From PALSA-1296 sp038322815 (GTDB taxonomy: Bacteria; Bacteroidota; Ignavibacteria; Palsa-1295), in the NCBI GenBank assembly GCA_038322815.1, contig JBBQGG010000024.1:1-41303 (forward strand): DNA of 41,303 bases, read 5' to 3'. Below the pieces are notes generated by a model that saw nothing but the letters and a program-made list of their open reading frames with translations, was not told the origin of the DNA and ran no database searches. This document shows positions 32,601-39,629 of this stretch, one piece after another (the stretch's first letter is position 1; the number at the start of each line of letters is the position of its first letter). Made by a program: the position numbers and the translations under genes.

Positions 32601-33698
32601 TTATTTTGTAATAATCAGCTTCCTGATTGCTGTCATCCCGTCAGCATTGACACGGATAAAATATATTCCGGCAGAAAGTTTGCTCGGATCGATCGGAATA
32701 ATATTTTGTCCTGCAACGGCTCTGCCATTCTGAAGCATAATAACTTTTCTTCCAAACAGATCCACTACACTTACTTGAGAATTTCCGTCTTGCTTCATTG
32801 TATAGAACAGGTTGGTCTCGGTATTTGAAGCCGGGTTAACTGAAAGGCGAATATCCATGATATCTTCTGCAGAAGAATAATTTGCAACTGCGTTGCTTCC
32901 CAGAACTGAATACGATACTCCGGTTGGCTGCTTATTGGTATCAGCGTCAATGGTCGCACCGTGTCCGTTCTTTGTATACCATTGGTAGGTATAAGTGACC
33001 GTTGTTTGGTTTAAAAAAGGAGGAAAAGCAATTGTAGTCGTCGTTTTGGTATTAACACGTAAGGCATCATTAGAAGCCATTGGAGAAGATGGGACTTTAT
33101 GAACTGATGTCGGTGTGATCAGTGTACCATAGGCATCGGCAATAGCTTCATCCTTGATCGTGTAGACCGTACCAGGCGGAAATCCTTCAACATGAACATC
33201 ACTTGTCGATTGCCAAGATTGTTGATATTGAAGTGGGAATTTTATTTGCTGTAAAGGGGGTGCATACGCTGCAATTTTTGTCTTGACTCCTGCACTATCC
33301 TGGCTGAAACCGATAAACCATAAACCGTCCTGGTTAAACTTCACAAATAAGTAACCCACAGGCTTTGTCGGATCATTAGGTGTTGACCGCAAGACATGCG
33401 TTGCGCTTGCAAAGTCAGGGTCGTCGGCCTTGGGAGCCCCTGCCGGAGGTAAAATAGTTGTAGTCGATGCAGATGCAGCGTCTTGAGTATATGCCCTGTT
33501 TCCGAAATCCCAGTTCATCCCTGCTCCGGCTTTTGCAATGAGAGCATCAAGCCCCGAAAGATCGCTCGACGAGTAGGATATTCCGGTATTTGCCATATTT
33601 GAAAAGGACCCAAAATACTCATCCGCAGAGAATGAGATTTGTGCCTTAACTGTAACTGTTACAATACTGAAAAGTAAAAATGCTATCAAATATTTCAT
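32601..33698 (-). CDS. T9SS-secreted protein of unknown function
   Basis: A 365-residue secreted protein. Sec signal peptide MKYLIAFLLFSIVTVTVKAQ (cleaved near 20). The body is strand-rich, with no recognised enzyme motif. A type A sorting domain covers about 285-365 (SVNPASNTETNLFY ... VDLFGRKVIMLQ ... AGIYFIRVNADG ... RKLIITK). The opening FSADEYFGSF and later FIGFSQDS suggest a structural or binding module rather than a hydrolase. It converges on nuoF at a shared terminator and diverges from sdhB. GGAG lies 8-12 nt before the start. Confidence 0.85.
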   Translation of the reverse strand: MKYLIAFLLFSIVTVTVKAQISFSADEYFGSFSNMANTGISYSSSDLSGLDALIAKAGAGMNWDFGNRAYTQDAASASTTTILPPAGAPKADDPDFASATHVLRSTPNDPTKPVGYLFVKFNQDGLWFIGFSQDSAGVKTKIAAYAPPLQQIKFPLQYQQSWQSTSDVHVEGFPPGTVYTIKDEAIADAYGTLITPTSVHKVPSSPMASNDALRVNTKTTTTIAFPPFLNQTTVTYTYQWYTKNGHGATIDADTNKQPTGVSYSVLGSNAVANYSSAEDIMDIRLSVNPASNTETNLFYTMKQDGNSQVSVVDLFGRKVIMLQNGRAVAGQNIIPIDPSKLSAGIYFIRVNADGMTAIRKLIITK

Positions 33699-33730
33699 AA
33701 GGTTAATTCTCCATAATATATGAAAGAGTA

Positions 33731-33761
33731 CAAATATAACTCATTTTTAGACAAAATGCAA
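33731..33761 (-). promoter_or_regulatory. promoter of the T9SS gene, minus strand
   Basis: Read on the minus strand, TATATTTG (33731-33738) matches TAnnTTTG with TTG (33759-33761) 20 bp upstream. A plus-strand TAATTTTG at 33782-33789 could serve sdhB from the same 117-bp divergent spacer, though without a clear -33 partner. Confidence 0.5.
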
Positions 33762-33815
33762 GTAAATGTTTGAAAAAGTCGTAATTTTGTAAAATTAAGT
33801 TTTGTTAAACACTTG

Positions 33816-34532
33816 ATGAAAGTTACTTTTCGTATTCAGCGCTATAATCCTGAGAAGGATACAAAGCCATATTTTCAGGATTTCACACTTGATGGACTTG
33901 AGGGTACATACCGCGTCTTGGATGCTTTACATGATATTAAATGGAAGCATGACGGTACACTGACCTTCCGCCGTTCCTGTGCACATGGAATGTGCGGATC
34001 GGACGGGATGAAGATCAATGGAAAGAATACATTGGCATGCTCGCTCCTTCTTCAGGATATCAAAGGTATGGGTGATGGAAAGATCGTAACTATTGAGCCC
34101 CTTCCGTATTTACCTATCGTCAAAGACCTTGTCATCGAGATGACGGATTTCTTTAAGAAGTATGAACTCGTTAAGCCCTATCTTATTTCGAAAACGCCGC
34201 CGCCGGAGATGGAGCGTTATCAATCCAATGAAGATGCGGAACTTCTGATGGAATCGACAAAGTGCATTATGTGTGCTTGCTGCACGACAAGCTGCCCATC
34301 GCTGTGGTCGAATGAAAATTATCTTGGACCTGCTGCAATTTTAAAGGGCTACCGCTTTGCTTTTGATACACGTGATGAAGGTGCGCAGGAGCACACGGAA
34401 GCTTTAGATTCTGCCGATGGTATCTGGCGCTGCCATACGATCTTTAATTGCGTTGAAGCGTGTCCGAAGGATATTAATATCACCTGGCATATATCGCAAT
34501 TAAAGAAGAAATTAGTTGCAGATGAAATGTAA
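33816..34532 (+). CDS. sdhB: succinate dehydrogenase / fumarate reductase iron-sulfur subunit
   Basis: A 238-residue electron-transfer subunit. The [2Fe-2S] ferredoxin domain has SCAHGMCGSDGMKINGKNTLAC in two parts, with the fourth-cysteine spacing usual for SdhB. The C-terminal domain has CIMCACCTTSCP and CHTIFNCVEACPKDI for the [4Fe-4S] and [3Fe-4S] clusters. ATG at 33816 is used (TTG at 33813 is one codon earlier). sdhA and sdhC are not adjacent: upstream is a divergent surface gene and downstream a superoxide dismutase 6 nt later. Confidence 0.95.
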   Translation: MKVTFRIQRYNPEKDTKPYFQDFTLDGLEGTYRVLDALHDIKWKHDGTLTFRRSCAHGMCGSDGMKINGKNTLACSLLLQDIKGMGDGKIVTIEPLPYLPIVKDLVIEMTDFFKKYELVKPYLISKTPPPEMERYQSNEDAELLMESTKCIMCACCTTSCPSLWSNENYLGPAAILKGYRFAFDTRDEGAQEHTEALDSADGIWRCHTIFNCVEACPKDINITWHISQLKKKLVADEM

Positions 34533-34538
34533 TACTTT

Positions 34539-35312
34539 ATGAAAAACAACAGTAATCGTCGCGATTTTTTAAAGAAGACAGCCCTTTTGGCTCTAGCCGG
34601 CGTTAGTGAATCATTAATATACTCTCCAGCTCATGCTCGAATGTCTTCAGAAAATATTCTTCATCCAGAGTTAGCAGGTGAAGATACGATTTTTCATGAT
34701 GCAGACGCTGCATTCACTTTGCCTGCACTTCCATATTCTTATGATGCACTTGAACCTGCAATAGATAAGATGACGATGCAAATCCATCATGATAAACATC
34801 ATGCTGCATACGTTTCAAATCTTAACAAAGCAGTTATAGAAGCTAAGATCGAAAGTCCCACGCTTCAATCATTGTGCATGAATGCTTCAAAATATTCCGA
34901 TGCCGTTCGCAATAATGCCGGAGGCCATTATAATCACTCGCTTTTCTGGACGATCATGAAGCCGGGAGGCAGTGGTGCGCCGAGTGGAGCGATCGCAGAT
35001 GCTATAAATAGCAGCTTCGGTTCGTTCGAGGAATTCAAAAAGAAAATGAGTGATGCCGGAGTAAAACGTTTTGGTTCGGGCTGGGCATGGTTAGTTGCAA
35101 AGAATGGAAAACTTGAAATAGGCTCTACGCCTAATCAGGATAACCCTATAATGGATATTTGTCCGGTTAAAGGTACTCCGATTCTTGCATTAGATGTATG
35201 GGAGCATGCATATTATTTGAAGTATCAGAATAAGCGCGCAGATTATATTGCTGCTTGGTGGGATCTCATTAATTGGGATCAAGTATCGAAATTATTGGCA
35301 GAAGCAAAATAG
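34539..35312 (+). CDS. Tat-exported Fe/Mn superoxide dismutase
   Basis: A 257-residue protein with a twin-arginine signal (NSNRRDFLKKTALLALAG, residues 4-21) ahead of an ordinary Fe/Mn-SOD. Metal ligands are visible: the first His in IHHDKHHAAYV, the second in GGHYNHSLFW, and Asp and His in ALDVWEHAYYLKY. LPALPYSYDALEP and WAWLV are typical. Sequence alone does not settle iron against manganese. It would dismutate superoxide outside the inner membrane. It follows sdhB by 6 nt and is probably cotranscribed. Confidence 0.92.
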   Translation: MKNNSNRRDFLKKTALLALAGVSESLIYSPAHARMSSENILHPELAGEDTIFHDADAAFTLPALPYSYDALEPAIDKMTMQIHHDKHHAAYVSNLNKAVIEAKIESPTLQSLCMNASKYSDAVRNNAGGHYNHSLFWTIMKPGGSGAPSGAIADAINSSFGSFEEFKKKMSDAGVKRFGSGWAWLVAKNGKLEIGSTPNQDNPIMDICPVKGTPILALDVWEHAYYLKYQNKRADYIAAWWDLINWDQVSKLLAEAK

Positions 35313-35344
35313 AGGATTCATATAGTATTTAATGAAATCGCATA

Positions 35345-35378
35345 GAATAAGGGCGGGATATTAATCCCGCCCTTATTC
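35345..35378. terminator. hairpin between convergent SOD and ASH-protein genes
   Basis: A perfect 15-bp stem GAATAAGGGCGGGAT with loop ATTA. The plus-strand tail is only TTATTCTT followed by nine A, so termination on the plus strand depends on the stem strength. It sits between two genes that end toward each other. Confidence 0.65.
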
Positions 35379-35389
35379 TTAAAAAAAAA

Positions 35390-37099
35390 TTAATCCTTTA
35401 TAACTCGTATCGACCTGGTCTCTTTTCCTATTTGCAGCAGACAAAGGTAAGCCCCGCTTGCAAAAGCATTTGAATTCCATTCGATCTGCTGCACCCCGGC
35501 CGGATATAAACGTTCTCGGTTGAGAAAGACTTCCTTACCTGTCATATCGTAAATTCTCATGCTGACAAGCGATGTAGAGTTCAGTGAGAAACTGATGTCA
35601 ACTTTTCGATTGAATGGATTTGGCATTGCTACAAGGAAATTTGTATTTCCCTGATCCCCGCTTTTCACTGCTCCTACAGGTGCAATAAAACCGCTTAAGC
35701 GAATGACGTAATGTTTTGAATTATCATTCGAATTTGAATTGACAATGATCGAATCCTTAAACGTACCGGATTTATCCGTTGCCATTTGAACGGTGATATG
35801 CAGAGAATCATTATGGGCTAGACGGAAATTTCCACTGCCCGATGGGGTGGTAAAGGGAATACCCGGCACAGATACAGATCCTGTTAAGGTATCTTTTAAT
35901 GAATCTGACAGATTCTTGATCGTTGTGGAAAGCGTGATTATTTGTGAATTCAAAATCAAGGTTCCAAAATTTAACGATGGGGGACGAACGCTGATCCTTG
36001 GTCCCGAAATAACAACTCCCACACCATTTAAAGGAATTTTGATCAACTGATTAGGAGCATCGGAATTTGTTGTTATGATTATAGTGTCTGTATAGATTCC
36101 AACCTTTGTAGGAGTAAAAGTTACGGTTACTACCTTCGTCATTCCCGAATCTAATGAAAATGCTCCGGATCCCGAAGTAATTGCGAACGGACTACCCGGA
36201 CTTAACACATTTCCCGTAAGCGTACGAAGCGAATCTGAAGTGTTACGCATGGTGAATGTCAATGTTTTTGCATTTGGAAGGGTATCATTTCGGAAATTTA
36301 TGTTTCCCATTTGAATGCCGCTCACCGTGATCTGCGGAAAGGTATCGTTTTTTATGCCGTTGCCAACGACTGTTACCTTGATTCTATTATTTGCACTGTT
36401 GGCATTACTCGAAATAATGATCGAGTCCTGCAAGAAATTAGCAACAGTATCCGGAGCAAAGCTTAACGTAACTGTATGGATCTTTCCTGTATCCAATGAA
36501 AATGCACCTCCTCCTGAAATAATAGAGAAACGGGATGTAGACGGTAAACCGACATTACCTGTCAAGGTACGGATCGTATCACTGGAATTTTTGATCGTGA
36601 AGGAAGCAGTTTTGGTTTTCCCAACTGTTACGTTTCCAAGATTAAGGAAGGTGCCAAAACCACCGGTATTTACAGTAATTTTTGGAAATGTATCAGGTAG
36701 AACCCCTGTACCGCTTAATGCATATCGTGACGGATTTTTAAATGTTCCGGAAGTATCAGCATTATGTGCAATATAAATCGTGTCTCGAAAGCTACCTGCA
36801 GCGGTAGGTTGGAAGCGAATGGTCAGTGAATATGTTTGCCCTATATTTACGCCGAAACTCGTGGGACCAATTACTGAATAGTCTGTACCCGCCGGGCCTG
36901 AAACAGAGCAAACCAACGTTCCGGTAGAACTAGAATCATTTCTTATTGTAATGGTCTGGTCTTTAAATTTTCCCGTCGTTACATTTCCATATGAAGAAAA
37001 AAAACGAGAAGATGGTGTGAATGTTGCTTTTATACCTTGACTATAAGACTCTGATATAAAAGAAGATAAAAAGAATACTAAAAGTAGAATGTGTCGCAT
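35390..37099 (-). CDS. T9SS protein with four ASH-like (choice-of-anchor D) repeats
   Basis: A 569-residue secreted protein. Start at the ATG at 37099, giving signal MRHILLLVFFLSSFISESYSQ; an upstream ATG at 37141 would add 14 residues. Four immunoglobulin-like repeats of about 110 residues (roughly 20-130, 135-250, 255-365 and 370-485) each run GNVTVGK..., IRNSS, LTGNV, V.V.F.P...G.F.DSI.I.SNA. They resemble ASH/choice-of-anchor-D domains. The sorting domain (about 495-569) has AMPNPFNRKVDISF and IYDMTGKEVFLN. Such repeats often bind proteins or glycans at the cell surface; the partner is unknown. TATATTTG at 37225-37232 (minus strand) may be its -7 element. Confidence 0.88.
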   Translation of the reverse strand: MRHILLLVFFLSSFISESYSQGIKATFTPSSRFFSSYGNVTTGKFKDQTITIRNDSSSTGTLVCSVSGPAGTDYSVIGPTSFGVNIGQTYSLTIRFQPTAAGSFRDTIYIAHNADTSGTFKNPSRYALSGTGVLPDTFPKITVNTGGFGTFLNLGNVTVGKTKTASFTIKNSSDTIRTLTGNVGLPSTSRFSIISGGGAFSLDTGKIHTVTLSFAPDTVANFLQDSIIISSNANSANNRIKVTVVGNGIKNDTFPQITVSGIQMGNINFRNDTLPNAKTLTFTMRNTSDSLRTLTGNVLSPGSPFAITSGSGAFSLDSGMTKVVTVTFTPTKVGIYTDTIIITTNSDAPNQLIKIPLNGVGVVISGPRISVRPPSLNFGTLILNSQIITLSTTIKNLSDSLKDTLTGSVSVPGIPFTTPSGSGNFRLAHNDSLHITVQMATDKSGTFKDSIIVNSNSNDNSKHYVIRLSGFIAPVGAVKSGDQGNTNFLVAMPNPFNRKVDISFSLNSTSLVSMRIYDMTGKEVFLNRERLYPAGVQQIEWNSNAFASGAYLCLLQIGKETRSIRVIKD

Positions 37100-37331
37100 T
37101 TTCGAAGTTAAATGATGGAATGATTTAAGGGTAAAACACAAGTATCCTGTGATGACACATCAGATCAGACTTTGTTTCAAAGCAAAAGTCGGTATTTCAA
37201 GTATTTTATTTCATGAATACGACACAAATATAAGCCGGAATTTATACCGGAATGATAATATTTTCTTCTCGTAGTAAATATGATCTCATAATACGCGTAA
37301 AATAAGGGGGGTTATTTGAACGAAAGTGCTT

Positions 37332-37361
37332 TTGACAAATGTTAATTTCAAACCCCATATT
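37332..37361 (+). promoter_or_regulatory. sigma-70-like promoter for the small secreted protein
   Basis: TTGACA at 37332-37337, an 18-bp spacer, and CATATT at 37356-37361. The start would lie about 45 nt before the ATG. The 37142-37411 spacer holds nothing else I can support on the plus strand. Confidence 0.4.
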
Positions 37362-37411
37362 CTCTGTTAAGTCACTTCCCCTGAAAATATTTCAACATTT
37401 AAAATATAACG

Positions 37412-37669
37412 ATGAAAAAGCTATTAAATATCATTACCGTTTTGGTTATTTTATTCGGAGCGTCTGCGAGTATATTCGCGCAGGACAACGGGAATCACAT
37501 GGATGTCGGCAAACATAAAGGCCACTATAAACATCGCGCCAACCGGGGATTGCATCGCGGACAATTAGAGCACCCTGTAAGACTTCGCTCTTCGCGCTCA
37601 AGAGTCGGAGTAGTTAAGCACAACACAACTACCACCAAAACTCAAACTTCCACTCAGGCACCGAAGTAA
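37412..37669 (+). CDS. small secreted basic His-rich protein
   Basis: An 85-residue protein. Signal peptide MKKLLNIITVLVILFGASASIFAQ (about 1-24). The mature 61 residues are rich in His, Lys and Arg (HKGHYKHRANRGLHRGQLEH) and end in a Thr/Gln-rich tail. No domain is recognised. Clusters of His could bind metal ions or anionic polymers, but that is only suggested by composition. It precedes the HNH-like gene by 87 bp, with a 9-bp hairpin between them. Confidence 0.7.
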   Translation: MKKLLNIITVLVILFGASASIFAQDNGNHMDVGKHKGHYKHRANRGLHRGQLEHPVRLRSSRSRVGVVKHNTTTTKTQTSTQAPK

Positions 37670-37689
37670 GTTAATTGAAGTATAAGAAT

Positions 37690-37713
37690 GATACTCCCTG
37701 GAAAGGGAGTATC
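37690..37713. repeat. hairpin between two small genes
   Basis: GATACTCCC-TGGAAA-GGGAGTATC, a perfect 9-bp stem with no T-run. It could be a stabilising element or attenuator between the His-rich protein gene and the HNH-like gene. Confidence 0.55.
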
Positions 37714-37756
37714 TGCAATACCACATTGTTTTGAATTTCATCAGGAGATAAAATGT

Positions 37757-37987
37757 ATGGAATTTACACAACCGATCAGGGAGCAAGCACATAGAAGATC
37801 GAGCGGCAAATGCGAATGTCAGCGAACCACGCACGGGCACACTGGACGTTGTAATACTAAATTCGGAATGAAGTGGTACGTTCATTCCAAATCCTCTTTG
37901 CGCACAAGAGATGATATCTCAATTACAAATTCCGAAGTTCTTTGCTCACCATGCCATGAAGCCAGGGAACTACTCGGAGTGCTTTAA
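37757..37987 (+). CDS. small HNH-like zinc-binding protein
   Basis: A 76-residue protein. ATG 37757 follows AGGAG by 9 nt, one of the best ribosome binding sites in the window. Cysteines are arranged as KCEC, later RCN, then LCSPCHE; WYVHSK and NSEVLCSPCH resemble the H-N-H core with its zinc knuckle. The first CxC and the missing second His in the usual place make it a divergent form. It may be a nuclease, or a structural zinc protein that lost catalysis. There is no toxin-antitoxin or restriction context nearby. Confidence 0.6.
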   Translation: MEFTQPIREQAHRRSSGKCECQRTTHGHTGRCNTKFGMKWYVHSKSSLRTRDDISITNSEVLCSPCHEARELLGVL

Positions 37988-38052
37988 TACCGATATATTT
38001 TATTACTCATTTATTACTGCACCCTTTTCCCTATAAATGTGTTCTTTAATTA

Positions 38053-38382
38053 ATGAAATATCAAGTAGTAATCGAATCTCCGGAAGAGGCAATAGTTAAG
38101 ACCACGTATCTTAACAAGAATTTTAGTTATGTTTTTTTAGCGATCTCCTGCGATCCTGAAGAACGTCCTTCGAAAAAGAAGAATGTAAACCGCAAATATA
38201 CTTTCATGTCATCGGCTCTTCAGCCTCCTTATGCAGTTGGCGATCCGAGAAGATTTAAGATCATCAGGCAGATGTTTCATGGCGAGAACGATATCAACGT
38301 CGTCATTGAAGCTACGTCGCTTCAGGAAGCCTGCGATAAATTCGCAACGCCGTATAACGATGTATTCGAGATCGTAAGTTAA
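38053..38382 (+). CDS. uncharacterised small protein
   Basis: A 109-residue protein I do not recognise. It starts MKYQVVIESPEEA and ends NDVFEIVS. It is probably cytoplasmic, since no signal or membrane helix is seen. The composition is mixed alpha/beta with a basic middle (SKKKNVNRKYTF). It is followed by a strong terminator, so it forms its own transcript or the end of a short one with the two small genes upstream. Confidence 0.65.
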   Translation: MKYQVVIESPEEAIVKTTYLNKNFSYVFLAISCDPEERPSKKKNVNRKYTFMSSALQPPYAVGDPRRFKIIRQMFHGENDINVVIEATSLQEACDKFATPYNDVFEIVS

Positions 38383-38396
38383 AATTAAAATATTAT

Positions 38397-38434
38397 AGAA
38401 AAAAAGGACGGATGTAAAATCCGTCTTTTTTTTT
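38397..38434. terminator. strong bidirectional terminator
   Basis: GACGGAT (38407-38413) and ATCCGTC (38419-38425) extend through a G-T pair into A and T runs. Nine T follow on the plus strand, and the A-run gives T on the minus strand. It ends both the small gene (+) and the dioxygenase-like gene (-). Confidence 0.85.
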
Positions 38435-38448
38435 GTGTATTTAAGAAA

Positions 38449-39477
38449 TTAATTAACTGTCAGCATTTTACTTTGTCGGAAAGTGCCGCCACTATTTTCA
38501 ACTGTTAGTTGATACACATACGCCCCCGCAGTAAGCCTCACCCCGTTAATGATTTTATTTATTGCAATGGTCTGCTTCCCTGAGCTTATCCGCTCGTTCA
38601 CTACTTCCACCAACATTTTGCCATTCACATCAAAAATTTCGATAAGTACATTTGCGGGATTCGTTAATGTGAAGGGAATCGTCGTCATATCTTCAAACGG
38701 ATTTGGATAATTTTGTCCGAGTTTGAATTGTCCGCCTGTTTCCGGTTCGACAATACTTTTCGGAGCAGATATTGGAACGGTTAGGGTGCCGGTATAGCCG
38801 TTAGTTGAATCGCCTGTGACATTGAGCAAGAGGCTTGACAATTTAGCTCCAAAAGCATTATCTGAAGAATTCGGTGTATCCTTCTGACCGCGAGATGAAT
38901 AGAGTGAGGTACTATAAACAGCAGAGGAAATATTTTCAGGAAATGCAATCTGACTTGCAACATTCCAAACAGTCCCTAAAAATATGTCAAGATGTATATG
39001 TGTTGTTCTTCCCGGATACCAGCCCGGATAAATTGTTTTAAATGTGACTTGTCCATTTGCATCAGTCATTTGTATGCCTCGGAGAAAAGATTTTCCGGTT
39101 TCATCAAGTCCTCCCTGTTGGTTTGCATACTCGGAATAATCGCCGGCTTTATCACAATGCCAAACGACGACGTTTGCATTCGTGATCGGGTTACCGTTAT
39201 CATTCACATTGACCAGAGATAGTATTAGGGTGAACGGCACTCCGGAAATACCTTCTGTAATATCCCTCCGGAAGAGTATTTGATCGGTGCTTAATGTCTT
39301 TCCGTCACCGGATGGCCATGGAAACGGTCCGACCTCTACGGTCGGAACAAGCACACATCCATCCAATATACCAAAAACCGATGAGAGCGCTTTTTGAGTA
39401 GCTCTGGAATTCCTAAAAGGTATAAGAGCCGCGATCCCTGCTAATCCGGCTGATTGTAAAAGTGTTCTTCTGTTCAT
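38449..39477 (-). CDS. intradiol-dioxygenase-like protein with Tat signal and T9SS sorting domain
   Basis: A 342-residue protein. The ATG at 39477 gives MNRRTLLQSAGLAGIAALIPF, a twin-arginine-type signal; the reading frame stays open upstream to 39672, but that part lacks family similarity. The central domain has WHCDKAGDYSEY and YPGWYPGRTTHIHLDIF, the Tyr/Tyr and His/His iron ligands of intradiol ring-cleavage dioxygenases. The sorting domain (about 260-342) has NYPNPFEDMTTIPF, IFDVNGKMLVEV and AGAYVYQLTVE. Known intradiol enzymes cleave catechols; an extracellular version suggests a surface-exposed aromatic or lignin-like substrate, but the substrate is unknown. Confidence 0.88.
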   Translation of the reverse strand: MNRRTLLQSAGLAGIAALIPFRNSRATQKALSSVFGILDGCVLVPTVEVGPFPWPSGDGKTLSTDQILFRRDITEGISGVPFTLILSLVNVNDNGNPITNANVVVWHCDKAGDYSEYANQQGGLDETGKSFLRGIQMTDANGQVTFKTIYPGWYPGRTTHIHLDIFLGTVWNVASQIAFPENISSAVYSTSLYSSRGQKDTPNSSDNAFGAKLSSLLLNVTGDSTNGYTGTLTVPISAPKSIVEPETGGQFKLGQNYPNPFEDMTTIPFTLTNPANVLIEIFDVNGKMLVEVVNERISSGKQTIAINKIINGVRLTAGAYVYQLTVENSGGTFRQSKMLTVN

Positions 39478-39629
39478 GGTCTTATTTGGGTTTAAAAAAC
39501 TTATGTATAGAACATTGAGACGTATGTAATTAATTTGTTTCAGGCTAAGTGTCCGCAACTCAAAAACCAATACTTGCATTGAACCTCCCGCTCCTATAAA
39601 CGTTATATCCTGACTATATTTTATTAATA

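Noticed and set aside
36315..36776. A 153-codon open frame antisense to the ASH-repeat gene
   Set aside because: It lies inside a well-supported gene on the other strand, has no ribosome site and no family resemblance, and arises from the repeat's codon pattern.
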